The position numbers were made by a program, and so were the translations under genes. The notes below the pieces were generated by a model, which did no database searches, was not told the origin of the DNA, and saw nothing but the letters and a program-made list of their open reading frames with translations. This document shows, one piece after another, positions 35,704 to 46,849 of a DNA stretch of 64,000 bases. Positions within the stretch are counted from its first letter, which is position 1; each line of letters starts with the position of its first letter. Source of the DNA: Leuconostoc fallax KCTC 3537 (GTDB lineage: Bacteria > Bacillota > Bacilli > Lactobacillales > Lactobacillaceae); the NCBI RefSeq assembly GCF_000165675.1, contig NZ_AEIZ01000026.1:124001-188000 (forward strand). Reading direction: 5' to 3'.

Positions 35704-38570
35704 TCAATCTGGCATTACACGTGCACGATTTCTTTCAATGACTTGTTTCAAATATTGGCCAGTATACGATTCTGCAGTATTCATTACCTTATTAGACGTC
35801 CCAGCAACTAATACTTTACCACCACCAGCACCACCTTCTGGTCCCATATCAATAATCCAGTCTGCAGATTTAATGACATCTAAATTATGTTCAATCACAA
35901 CAATGGTATTCCCTTGATCAACTAATCGGTTGAGAACTTCTAACAATCGTGCAATATCATCTGTATGCAAGCCTGTAGTTGGTTCATCCAAGATGTAGAG
36001 CGTTTTGCCATTCGTACGACGATGCAGTTCGGAAGCTAACTTCATGCGTTGCGCTTCACCACCTGATAATGTTGTCGCACTTTGTCCTAATTTAATATAA
36101 CCTAAGCCAACATCAACAATAGTTTGTAGTTTACGTGCAATTTTAGGTATTGGTGAAAAGAATTCGAGTGCTTGATTGACTGTCATCTCTAAAATTTGAG
36201 AGATATTCATTCCTTTGTACGTCACCTCTAGCGTTTCTGAATTATAACGCGTTCCACCACAGACTTCACAAGCCACATAAACATCAGGCAAGAAGTTCAT
36301 TTCAATCTTGATGACGCCATCCCCACGACAATTTTCACAACGGCCACCTTTGGTATTAAATGAAAAGCGCCCTTTATTGTAACCACGCATTTTGGCGTCA
36401 TTCGTTTGTGCAAATAGTTCACGTATATCATCAAATACACTAGTGTATGTTGCCGGATTAGATCGTGGTGTTCGGCCAATAGGTGATTGGTCAATATCAA
36501 CTACTTGTTCAATATTTTCAACGCCTTCAATTGCTTTGAATTTTCCAGGCTTTTCAGAGTTATTATTCAATTTTTGTTTCAGTGCACGTTTTAGGATGGT
36601 ATTCACTAAGGTTGATTTACCTGATCCAGAAACGCCACTCACAGCAATAAATTGACCGAGTGGGAATTTCACATTAATATTTTTTAGGTTATTTTCTTTA
36701 GCGCCTTTTATCGTAATAAATTTACCATTACCCTTACGTCGTTCTTGTGGTAACGGTATTGCTTTCTTACCCGATAAATATTGGCCAGTTAAAGAATCGG
36801 GATTAGCTTCAACTTCCTTTGGCGTGCCATTGGCAATGATTTTACCACCTTGCATTCCCGCACCTGGACCAACATCAATCAAATAGTCAGCAGCTCGCAT
36901 TGTATCTTCATCATGCTCAACAACAACTAAGGTATTCCCCAAATCTCTCATGTGTCGCATGGCATTTAACAGCATATCATTATCACGTTGATGTAACCCA
37001 ATTGATGGTTCGTCTAAAACATATAGCACACCCGACAAATTAGAGCCAATTTGTGTGGCTAATCTAATACGCTGTGATTCACCGCCGGACAAAGTCCGTG
37101 CTGATCTTGATAACGTTAAATAAGATAACCCAACACTTTGAAGGAATCCCAAGCGATCTTTAATTTCCTTAATAATCGGTGCAGCAATTTCTGTATCCTG
37201 TTGTCCCAAAGTTAATGACGCAAAAAAGTCGAGTTCCTCATTAACTGGTAATTCGGAAACTTCACCAATATGTTTGCCAGCTATTTTAACGGATAAGGCG
37301 GCTGGGTTCAACCTATAGCCATGACATTGCTGACACGTTAACGCCGTCATATAATGGCTCATCTGTTCTCTAGTAAAATCAGAATTTGTTTCATTAAATC
37401 GACGTTTAATATTATTCAATACGCCCTCAAAGGCAACATCGACATCGCGAACACCACCAAATTCATTTTGATAATGAAAATGGAATGTTGTTTCTCCCGA
37501 ACCATTTAAAATCAATTGTTGCTTATCTTTAGTCAGTTTTTCAAATGGTATATCCATATCAATATCAAACTGATCAGCAAATTGACGTAACATTTCAGGG
37601 TAGTAATTCGATGAAATCGGATTCCATGGTGTAATGGCGCCATCAGCTAATGATAAACTCATATCCGGTACAACTAAATCAATATCAACTTCACGTTGAA
37701 CACCTAATCCTTGACACACGGGGCATGCACCTAAAGGCGCATTAAAACTAAAGAGTCTTGGCTCTAGGCGACCAACACGAAAATCACGTAACTCGCCTAA
37801 ATAATGTGTTGAAAATTTAAGTAATTGATTCTCTTCATTTGTGTCTCGCGATACCATTTCTAACGTCACTTGTCCATCTGTCAAGCGTACAGCAGCTTCA
37901 AGAGAGTCAAACAGTCGCGATCTAACATTATCTCGTAACACAATACGATCAATCATGACATCAATATCATGATATTGATTTTTATTAAGATGAATATCTT
38001 CACTATCAACTTCTTGGATATCACCATCAATTTTGGCACGAATATAGCCCTGCTTGCGCATATTTTCAAACGCCGTTTCATGAGAACCACGTACATGTTG
38101 AATAATCGGCGCAAAAATTTGTAGCCGTGTCCCTTCAGCCAAATTTTTTGTACATAATCAACCATTTGATCAACAGTATACATGATTTTAGTACCGTCTT
38201 CTGGATCGTCTGGTCGTCCTATTCGTGCATAAAGCAAACGAAAATAATCATTAATTTCAGTAACAGTACCAACAGTTGAACGTGGATTATTACTCGTTGT
38301 TTTTTGATCAATAGATATCGCAGGTGACAGGCCGTCAATTGAATCAACATCCGGTTTATCCATTTGTCCTAAAAATTGGCGCGCATAAGAACTTAATGAT
38401 TCTACATACCGCCTTTGCCCTTCGGCATACAAAGTATCAAAAGCTAATGATGACTTCCCCGATCCAGAAAGGCCAGTCACAACAGTCAAACTTTCCTTAG
38501 GTATATCAACATCAATATTTTTCAAGTTATGTGCTCTTGCGCCTCTTATTTCAATATGGTCCTTTGCCAT
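35704..38570 (-). CDS. uvrA: Excinuclease ABC subunit A (frameshifted)
   Basis: UvrA recognises DNA damage. The N-terminal Walker A is [19 protein letters not shown], and the second is [11 protein letters not shown]. There are Cys-rich zinc fingers ([39 protein letters not shown]) and two ABC signatures ([24 protein letters not shown]). A lost A (plus T run 38144-38149) splits the gene near residue 143; one base rejoins it to about 955 residues, the normal length. It follows uvrB by 31 bases. Confidence 0.96.
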
Positions 38571-38601
38571 TTAAATCCTTCTTTTCTTTTATTCCACAAA
38601 A

Positions 38602-40613
38602 TCAAAGTCCAGCTGACGTTTTTAACTCCATAATTAAGTCACGTAAATTCGCTGCTTCTTCGAAATCAAGCGCTTTAGCTGCTGCACGCATTTGCCCATC
38701 CATATTATTTAAGATTGATGTCTGTTCGTCCTTTGGCAAATCTTTGAAGGCAACCTTTGTTAAATCGATTGTTTCTTCTTTATTATTTGTCTCATGTGAT
38801 ACAGAAATTAAATCACGAATATCTTTCTTAATGGTTCTAGGTGTAATACCATGTTTGGTATTATATGCTGTTTGTATTTCTCGACGGCGCCTTGTTTCAT
38901 CCATTGCGCGTTGCATAGAATCTGTTACTGAATCAGCATACATAATCACATGCCCATTCTCATTACGCGCAGCCCGACCAATTGTTTGAATTAAAGACCG
39001 TTCATTACGAAGGAATCCTTCTTTGTCTGCATCCAAAATTGCAACTAACGATACTTCTGGAACATCAATTCCTTCACGTAATAAATTAATACCAATTAAG
39101 ACATCATATTTTCCCAATCGCAAATCACGGATAATTTCAGTACGTTCAAGTGTTTTTATGTCCGCATGCAAATAGGCAACTTTGATACTTAAGTCCTTGA
39201 GGTAATCCGTTAAGTCCTCTGCCATTCGTTTGGTCAAAGTTGTAATAAAGACGCGTTCGTCTTTTTCAACACGCTGATTAATTTCACCAACTAAATCATC
39301 AATCTGCCCCATCACTGGCCGCACTTCTATTTCGGGATCCAGTAATCCAGTTGGTCGAATAATTTGTTGTGCAATATATTTTTCAGGTACACGTTCACTT
39401 TCATACACACCTGGCGTTGCTGACATATAGATAATTTGATTGACGTGTTTTTCAAATTCTTGTAGTGTTAATGGTCGATTATCTAAAGCGCTTGGTAAAC
39501 GGAAACCATAATCAACTAATTGCTGCTTACGTGCTTTATCACCATTGTACATCCCCCTCACTTGTGGCATTGTCACATGGCTTTCATCAACTACAATTAA
39601 AAAGTCATCTGGGAAGAAATCGAGTAGCGTAAATGGTGGTTCCCCAGGTTTGCGACCATCCATATGTCTTGAATAATTCTCAATACCATTGGTATAGCCC
39701 ATTTCCTCCATCATGGCTAAATCATATTCTGTTCTTTGCTTCAGGCGCTGTGCTTCAAGTAACTTACCTTCTTGTTCAAATACTTTAAGCTGTTCATCAA
39801 GTTCTACTTTAATTGTCCCAATGGCGCGATTCATAATCGCATCATTTGTCATAAAATGCGTTGCTGGGAAAATAGCAATATGATCTAATTCAGCCACAAC
39901 CTCACCCGTTAGCGCATGAAATTCACGAATACGATCAATTTCATCACCAAAAAATTCAATACGTAATGCGTTTTCATCAGAAGATGCTGGGAAAATTTCA
40001 ACAACATCGCCACGCACACGGAAACGGCCACGTTGAAAATCAATATCATTGCGTTGAAATTGGATGTCAATTAAATCTCGAAGTAACTGATCTCTACCAT
40101 ACTCTAATCCATTACGTAAACTGACAACATGATCTTGGTACTGATGTGGATCACCCAAGCCAAATATTGAACTTACTGATGCCACAATAATCACATCGTC
40201 ACGCTCAAACAAAGCGCTAGTGGCAGAGTTACGTAATTTATCAATTTCATCATTGACAGATGAATCTTTTTCAATATACGTATCCGAACTAGGTACGTAA
40301 GCTTCTGGCTGATAATAATCATAGTACGATACAAAATATTCAACCGCATTATTTGGGAAGAACTCTTTAAACTCACCGTATAATTGGCCAGCTAGTGTTT
40401 TATTATGACTCAAAATTAATGTTGGTTTTTGATATCTTGAATGACATTAGAAATTGTGAAAGTTTTCCCCGTACCAGTAGCACCAAGAAGAATTTGTTCT
40501 TTCACTTTTTCTTTCAAGCCCTTAGTTAATTGCGATATTGCTTGTGGTTGATCGCCAGTCGGTTTATATTTTGATACCAAATCAAAATCACGATTTATTC
40601 TATGTTCAATCAT
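38602..40613 (-). CDS. uvrB: Excinuclease ABC subunit B (frameshifted)
   Basis: UvrB is the helicase-like subunit of nucleotide excision repair. Walker A is [12 protein letters not shown] in the first fragment; the second has [12 protein letters not shown] (the beta-hairpin), DESHVTMPQ, and helicase motif [18 protein letters not shown], ending in a UVR domain ([20 protein letters not shown]). A lost A (plus T run 40426-40430) separates the parts; repaired length is about 670. An extended -10 (TGGTATAAT) lies at 40643-40651, minus strand. Confidence 0.96.
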
Positions 40614-40661
40614 ATATTTTTGTCCTCTAAAAAGTTATCTATATTATACCAAAGATATAAA

Positions 40662-40695
40662 AAAACGAACAAATGTTCTAACATTTGTTCGTTTT
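40662..40695 (-). terminator. Terminator after the ABC exporter operon
   Basis: A 15-16 bp perfect inverted repeat (40662-40677 with 40680-40695) has minus-strand TTTTTTT at its end. It stands between the exporter genes and the uvrB promoter. Confidence 0.9.
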
Positions 40696-40698
40696 GAT

Positions 40699-42480
40699 TT
40701 ACTCAAAAACCATTTGATTATGATACAGCTCGGCATAAAAGCCTTCTTTTTCAAGTAATTCATGGTGTGTGCCAGATTCAATAACTTGACCATCACGCAA
40801 TACAACAATTTTATCGGCATTCAAAATTGTTTTCAGGCGGTGCGCAATCACAAAACTAGTTCTCCCAGCAATCACATTATCCATTGCTTTTTGAATACGA
40901 TTTTCTGTGACCGTATCCACGTTTGATGTTGCTTCATCTAAAATCAACAGATCAGGATTTGTCAAAATCGTACGAGCAATACTCATCAATTGTTTTTGTC
41001 CGGTTGAAAATACTGAATTTTCATCACTAATTTTAGTTTGATAACCATCTGGTAGACTGCTAATAAAATCATGAATATGTGCCTGCTTAGCAGCTTCAAT
41101 CATCGCTTGGTCATCTATTGTCGGTTGCCCAAATTTAATATTTTCTGCAATTGTACCCGAAAATAGCACTGCGTCTTGTAAAACAATCCCTACATGATCA
41201 CGTAATGATTGCAAACTCACATGACGAATATCCTGATTATCAAACAAGACTTGCCCAGCGTCGACATCATAGAAACGATTTAGCAGATTCATCACTGTTG
41301 TTTTACCCGAACCAGTTGGTCCGACCAACGCTACCATCTCACCCTTTTTAACCTCAATCGTTACATCATGTAGAATTTCTTTGCCTGGATTATAGCTGAA
41401 ATGAATATTTTTTAAAGTAACCTTATCTTGGATGTAAGGTAAATTCTCAGTATTTTCTGATTCAATTTCTTCATCTTGTTGATGCACTTCACTTAATCGA
41501 CGCGCACCTGTAATCGCTAATTGCAGCATATTATAGATAGATGTAATTTGTGTAATGGGCTGATAGTACTGCTGTGAGAAAGATACAAAAGTAGCAACTA
41601 ATCCCAAACCAACAGCTTTGTCCATACCGTCGTTCAAAACAAGCCAAGAGCCAAAGAAAATAACAACCGCGAGATTAATTAAAGACATCCCCTGCATCAA
41701 TGGGAATAATAATCCAGAATAAATTTGGCCCTTCAATGTTGTTTGGCGTACGTCTTTATTATAGTCAGTAAATTGGTGTAACGATTGTGCCTGTAAGCCA
41801 TTAGTAATAATAACCTTTTCACCATTTATCTGCTCATTGACAAAGCCATTTAAGCGACCAACTGCATCTTGCTGTTGGTCAATAGCTGTACGTGCTTTTT
41901 TAATCACAAACCAAGCAAATAATATTGCTACTGGTGTCGATATCACAGTTACCCAAGCTAGCTTGGTGTTTTGCTGGAACATCACAATAATGACACCAAT
42001 CCAAAGCGCTAAATTAGAAAACAAACTAAATATCGCTTGATTCATTGCATTGAAAATATTATCTAAATCAGATGTAAATAACGATAATATTTTACCATCT
42101 TGATGACTATCAAAATATTTGATCGTCATTTTCTGTAACTTACCAAACAAACCATGCCGCATTTGGCCGGTTGCTTCTGAAGAAACTTTTGAAATCAGCA
42201 TTGAGGATAGGAACATGGCAATGGCATTTGCAATATAAAAAGCAAGTAACATCAATAATGCTGTATAAAAATGTTCTTTTGACGCTGTAGAACGTGTCAT
42301 TGGGTTCATCCAGGTTGTTAAGAACCTTGCGAGTTCAGTCAAAGATTTTCCCATGTAGACTGGCGCTGTTACTTGAAAGTAAGTGGCCATAATCGTCAAA
42401 ATAGCGCCTAAACTCAGTGCTTTCCAGTACACTTTGAGATAAAAACTAAAGAAAATAACTGCTTGTTTAATATCTTTCAT
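40699..42480 (-). CDS. ABC multidrug exporter half-transporter, canonical Walker B
   Basis: This protein of about 593 residues is an ABC exporter subunit with six helices then a nucleotide-binding domain. Walker A GPTGSGKTT, signature FSTGQKQLMSIAR (degenerate, SGGQ replaced by STGQ) and Walker B LLILDEATSNVD (catalytic Glu present). Start MKDIKQAV at 42480 has AAGGAG, which lies in the end of the partner gene. With its partner it resembles LmrCD/BmrCD/TM287-288 heterodimers, the Glu-bearing subunit being LmrD-like. Confidence 0.92.
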   Translation of the reverse strand: MKDIKQAVIFFSFYLKVYWKALSLGAILTIMATYFQVTAPVYMGKSLTELARFLTTWMNPMTRSTASKEHFYTALLMLLAFYIANAIAMFLSSMLISKVSSEATGQMRHGLFGKLQKMTIKYFDSHQDGKILSLFTSDLDNIFNAMNQAIFSLFSNLALWIGVIIVMFQQNTKLAWVTVISTPVAILFAWFVIKKARTAIDQQQDAVGRLNGFVNEQINGEKVIITNGLQAQSLHQFTDYNKDVRQTTLKGQIYSGLLFPLMQGMSLINLAVVIFFGSWLVLNDGMDKAVGLGLVATFVSFSQQYYQPITQITSIYNMLQLAITGARRLSEVHQQDEEIESENTENLPYIQDKVTLKNIHFSYNPGKEILHDVTIEVKKGEMVALVGPTGSGKTTVMNLLNRFYDVDAGQVLFDNQDIRHVSLQSLRDHVGIVLQDAVLFSGTIAENIKFGQPTIDDQAMIEAAKQAHIHDFISSLPDGYQTKISDENSVFSTGQKQLMSIARTILTNPDLLILDEATSNVDTVTENRIQKAMDNVIAGRTSFVIAHRLKTILNADKIVVLRDGQVIESGTHHELLEKEGFYAELYHNQMVFE

Positions 42481-42481
42481 T

Positions 42482-44194
42482 TTATATCTCCTTAGCTCGT
42501 TGTGTCTCAAATATTTCACGATAAACAGCAGATTCTTTTAGCAACGTTTCATGCGGGCCATTACCCACTAAGCGGCCATTATCCAATACCAGAATGCGAT
42601 CGGCATGTCTAACTGAACTAATCTTTTCTGCGATCACGATTGTTGTCGTGTCCTTTAAATGAGTTGCTAAAGCATCTTGCACTAACTTTTCGCTTCTGGC
42701 ATCCAATGCTGAGGTAGAATCATCCAAAATTAATATTTTGGGCTGCCCAATAACACCACGCGCAATTGATAATCTCTGCTTTTGACCACCAGATAAATTA
42801 GCCGATCTTTCAGATATGAGATGTTCAAATTGATCATCATATCGATTAATAAATTCACTAGCTTGCGCGATGTCGGCTGCGTTTTGCATCTCTGTTAACG
42901 TTGCGTCTTGTTTACCTTGTCGCAAATTTTCAGCAATAGTACCCGAAAATAAAATAACACGTTGTAGTACATAAGAAATACCGCGACGTAAAGATTCTTG
43001 GCTAATATTTTTAAGGTTAACCTGATCGATCAAAACATTACCGTGTGTCGGATCATATAACCGCCCAATTAGCTGTGCCAACGTCGTCTTACCTGATCCA
43101 GTCGCACCAACAATACCAACCATTTCACCTGGTTTAATGTTAAAACTAATGTTTTTCAGCGTTGTGTCATTACTTTCTGGATATTGAAAACTAACATCTT
43201 CAAATGCAATATCACCTTTAATTGTCATATCGTTAACATCTTCATCAATCAAATCCGGTGTTGTTTGTAATACTTCACCAATTCTGCGCAGCGCCACTAG
43301 TCCACGAGAAGCAAATGTAGAAATCATACCGCCAATCATAATTGCAAATAATACCTGCATTAAATAAGTTACAAACGCTGGAATAGCTGCTAAATCTTGG
43401 GGATGACTGGCAACACCTAAACTAACAAAGTAAATGGCAACAGTTATCGCAAGATTAGCAATCAACATAAATCCGGGAAACATCGCTGAGAAAAGGTAAC
43501 CAATTGTTGTATTGAGTTGCGTTAAATTATCCGAATCATGATCAAATTTTTGCTGTTGGTTATTTTCTTGATTGAAACTTTTAACAACACGAATACCTTG
43601 TAAATTTTCCTTAGCTATTGTGTTAATACGGTCAATTAATTTTTGTACACGACCAAAATACTTGCCCATCCGTTTAAAAAGTATTTGTGAAGCTAAAATA
43701 ATGCATACAATCATCAAAATCATTACCCACCACAATTTAGGTAGGGTCGTAATAGCTAAAATAAACGCACCAATAAATAGTATGGGAATCCTGGCTAATG
43801 ACTGTAGTGACATCATAATCAATGATTGTACCTGCCAGACATCATTCGTTAATCGTACAACTAAATGGCCAGTAGAAAATTTTTCAATATTACTTAAGGA
43901 GAAACTTTGTACCTTTTGGTAAGCTTCTTCACGTAAATCAGCAGCAATTCCCTGTGCTACACGCGCAGCAAATATTGTATTCAAGATACCACCAATTAAC
44001 CCAACACAGGCTACTGCAATAAGTGCGATACCATATTGATTAACAGTGTCCTGATCACTAGCCATAATCGCTTTTAATATTTCTTGCAATAAACGAGGTT
44101 GCAATAAAGTAGCGCCAGCCATCACCATAACTGAAATCACAGCAAAAAATATATCAAGGCGGTATGTTTTAATATGACGTTTTAAAATGTGCAT
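42482..44194 (-). CDS. ABC multidrug exporter half-transporter, degenerate Walker B
   Basis: The 570-residue partner has six helices and an ATPase domain: Walker A GATGSGKTT, signature [13 protein letters not shown] (canonical) and Walker B ILILDDSTSALD, in which Asp replaces the catalytic Glu. The two subunits therefore form one complete and one degenerate ATP site, the asymmetric pattern of heterodimeric drug exporters such as LmrCD. The two genes are directly adjacent. Confidence 0.92.
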   Translation of the reverse strand: MHILKRHIKTYRLDIFFAVISVMVMAGATLLQPRLLQEILKAIMASDQDTVNQYGIALIAVACVGLIGGILNTIFAARVAQGIAADLREEAYQKVQSFSLSNIEKFSTGHLVVRLTNDVWQVQSLIMMSLQSLARIPILFIGAFILAITTLPKLWWVMILMIVCIILASQILFKRMGKYFGRVQKLIDRINTIAKENLQGIRVVKSFNQENNQQQKFDHDSDNLTQLNTTIGYLFSAMFPGFMLIANLAITVAIYFVSLGVASHPQDLAAIPAFVTYLMQVLFAIMIGGMISTFASRGLVALRRIGEVLQTTPDLIDEDVNDMTIKGDIAFEDVSFQYPESNDTTLKNISFNIKPGEMVGIVGATGSGKTTLAQLIGRLYDPTHGNVLIDQVNLKNISQESLRRGISYVLQRVILFSGTIAENLRQGKQDATLTEMQNAADIAQASEFINRYDDQFEHLISERSANLSGGQKQRLSIARGVIGQPKILILDDSTSALDARSEKLVQDALATHLKDTTTIVIAEKISSVRHADRILVLDNGRLVGNGPHETLLKESAVYREIFETQRAKEI

Positions 44195-44246
44195 CTTTGT
44201 ATCCTCTTACTCTGTAGTGCAATAATTAGCACGATAAAAAATAAAA

Positions 44247-44271
44247 ATACCACTGAACTATTCAGCAGTAT
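44247..44271 (-). terminator. Terminator with the stop codon as its loop
   Basis: ATACCACTGAA (44247-44257) pairs with TTCAGCAGTAT (44261-44271), 11 bp with two wobble pairs. The three-base loop is exactly the TAG stop of the HD gene. TTTTTATTTTT follows on the minus strand. Confidence 0.8.
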
Positions 44272-44911
44272 GCGCTTTGAAATCAGGTAACAATGATTTA
44301 GCTAAATCAGCGAGTTCCTTTTGATGAATGAAATTACTAGAGAATATTTCTGGTAAAATTTCACTCGCAAAATATTTAACACTTGCCATATTTTGATAAG
44401 CAGCTAAAGCCTCTAAACTACTTTGAAAAATATCAACAAATACGGGTTCGGGATTAAACTTTTCTAGTTCTCCAAAAGCTTCGTATAACAAGTCAACTTT
44501 ATCCGCAACTGCTAAGATTCTACCCTCTAAGGAGTCATCTTTCCCTTCACCTAGCCGTCTCTCATAAGCTTTTTGAAAATCTTGTGGTATTTCATTACGA
44601 ATGAAGTTTTCAGTCATTGTTTCTTCAACATCTGCTAGCATTGAACGTAATGTTGCAGTGGCATATTTAACTGGTGTTTTAATATCGCCAATAAAGCGTT
44701 CCGTGTAATCATGATTCAGCGCTTTTTCATAAACAGATTGCCAATTAATATCTGAACCAGCCTCTACTTCAACGTCAGCCAAAAATTGTGCAATCTGTGT
44801 TACCTTCCATGAATGGGCAGCAACTGAATGAGGTTGATATTTAAAAAATCCCGGTGCGCGATTAATCATTTCCAACTGATTCATGCCCATGAAGAATTGA
44901 TGCATTCCCAT
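44258..44911 (-). CDS. HD-domain hydrolase, YfbR-like
   Basis: The 217-residue protein has H33 (SVAAHSWKVTQIA), H67-D68 (ALNHDYTERFIGDIKTP) and ADKVDLLYEAFGE (about 136-148), the HD metal-site pattern of the YfbR-like 5'-deoxynucleotidases. It probably hydrolyses nucleoside monophosphates. The first Met (44911) or Met3 may be the start; no strong ribosome site is seen. It is followed by its own terminator and lies upstream of the exporter genes. Confidence 0.8.
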   Translation of the reverse strand: MGMHQFFMGMNQLEMINRAPGFFKYQPHSVAAHSWKVTQIAQFLADVEVEAGSDINWQSVYEKALNHDYTERFIGDIKTPVKYATATLRSMLADVEETMTENFIRNEIPQDFQKAYERRLGEGKDDSLEGRILAVADKVDLLYEAFGELEKFNPEPVFVDIFQSSLEALAAYQNMASVKYFASEILPEIFSSNFIHQKELADLAKSLLPDFKAHTAE

Positions 44912-45037
44912 ATAAAAACTTTGTACCGTTTTTCAATCTCTTAACAGTACTTCCCCCTTTTACTATTGTTATAGATGATTATACACGAATATAAAATGAT
45001 GTGGTGCTTGTCATTTATGAAAAATATCATAATAAAA

Positions 45038-45060
45038 AAGAATAGGATAATCCTATTCTT
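45038..45060 (-). terminator. Terminator after pgm
   Basis: AAGAATAGGA (45038-45047) pairs perfectly with TCCTATTCTT (45051-45060), with TTTTTTATT following on the minus strand. Confidence 0.85.
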
Positions 45061-45065
45061 CTTTA

Positions 45066-46767
45066 TTATTTAACGCGCTTCAATAGATCACTTTCGATAT
45101 CATCTAACTTAGCTTGTGATTTAGCTTGTGAATCTGATTCAACACCGACATATAATTTCAACTTAGGTTCTGTACCAGAAGGACGTACAGCTACCCATGA
45201 GCCATCAGCTAACCAATACTTCAATACATTTGCTTTTGGTTGTGTCAAAGTAGTTGTTGCGCCTGTGGTAATATTTGTTTCAGTCTGGGTACTAAAATCT
45301 TGTAATCTTTCAACGGCTATACCACCAACAGTAACTGGTGCATTGTTTCGGAAATCAGCCATAACACCGGCCATTTCATCAGCACCATTAATACCTGGGA
45401 AGTCTAAGCTAACCGTCTTTTCTTCAAAATAGCCAAATTGCGCAAACAATTCTTGTATGCCATCATACATTGTCTTATTTTGTGATTTGTAATAAGCTGC
45501 AACTTCGGCAAATAATACCAATGCCTGAATAGCATCTTTATCATGTGCAAATGGCTTAACTAAATAACCGAAACTTTCTTCAAATCCAAACAAGAAAGTT
45601 TTTCTTGTGTTGCTTCAAAACGATCAATTGTCGCAGCAATATATTTAAATCCTGTCAAAACGTCTGTCGTTGTAACACCAAAACTTGCAGCTACCTTTGA
45701 TGCAAAACGCGATGACACCACAGAAGTAACAATAGCACCATTATTGGGCAAAGTACCTGTATTTTTCTTAGCTGTCAAAAGATAATTGACCAGCACTGCA
45801 GCAATTTGATTTCCTGTTAGCACCTGATAAGAACCATCATTCAGACGTACTGCTGCACCCAAACGATCAGCATCAGGATCAGTTGCAACAACCGCATCCG
45901 CATTATTTCGCTTAGCATACTCAATAGCTAAAGCCAACGCTTCAGGATCTTCGGGGTTGGGTTTCTTCACCGTAGGAAAATCGCCATCAATAACAGCTTG
46001 TTCTTTAACAATTGTGTAGTTTGTAAAGCCAGCTTGCTGTAATGCCTTCTCACCAATATACTGTCCCGTACCATGTAAAGGTGTAAAGACAAATTGCAAT
46101 CCCCTACCTTCTCGGGCAACCAAATCTGCATCAACCGTTACATTTTTAACGTTTGCTAAATATTTATTATCAACATCATCGTCAATTTCAGTCACATGTT
46201 GATTTGTTGAATCTAATTTAATATTGAAGATATCCTCAATATCATTTAATTCTGAAACAACTGCGTCAACAGCTTCTGGTGTCATCTGTCCACCATCTTC
46301 GCCATAAATCTTGTACCCATTATATGCTTTGGGATTGTGAGATGCTGTAATCATAATACCCGCAAATGTCTTCAATTCACGAACTGTAAAAGACAATTCA
46401 GGTGTTGGACGGAGACTAGTGAATAGGTAAGATTTTATGCCGTGAGCACTGAGCACTTGCGCAGCATCCCTTGCAAATTCAGGGGAGAAGTGACGTGAAT
46501 CAAAACTGATTGCAACGCCTCTTTTTTAGCTTCTTCACCAACAGAATCCATGTAACGCGCCAAAGCTTCAGTTACTTGTCTTACCGTGAAAATATTCATA
46601 CGGTTACTACCAACGCCTAAAATACCACGCATACCTGCTGTGCCAAAGCTTAGGTTTTGATAAAAAGCATCTTCTAATTGTTCTTCACTTAAATCATTCA
46701 ACTCTTCTTGAAGGTAATCAGGTAATTTTGCTGACTGCCATTGTGACAAAGTCTCTTTCCACGTCAT
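45066..46767 (-). CDS. pgm: Phosphoglucomutase / phosphomannomutase (two frameshifts)
   Basis: An alpha-D-phosphohexomutase of about 568 residues. The first fragment has FGTAGMRGILGVGSNRMN (substrate loop). The second has the catalytic serine loop MITASHNPKAYNGYKIY and the metal loop DPDADRLG. The third has the phosphate-binding loop VRPSGTEPKLKLY. Breaks in A runs (plus T runs 46522-46527 and 45599-45603) each need one base. It interconverts glucose-1-P and glucose-6-P, and follows sucrose phosphorylase, whose product is glucose-1-P. All catalytic loops being intact argues against a true pseudogene. Confidence 0.95.
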
Positions 46768-46813
46768 ATGATTAATACCTCTTTTTTATTGACCTTTGTT
46801 TATTATAACAAAA

Positions 46814-46842
46814 AACACCGCATTCTAGCAGAATACAGTGTT
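46814..46842 (-). terminator. Terminator after gtfA
   Basis: A 13-bp stem (46814-46826 with 46830-46842, two wobble pairs, 3-base loop) is followed on the minus strand by TTTTTTG. It separates gtfA from pgm. Confidence 0.85.
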
Positions 46843-46849
46843 TAATCGC

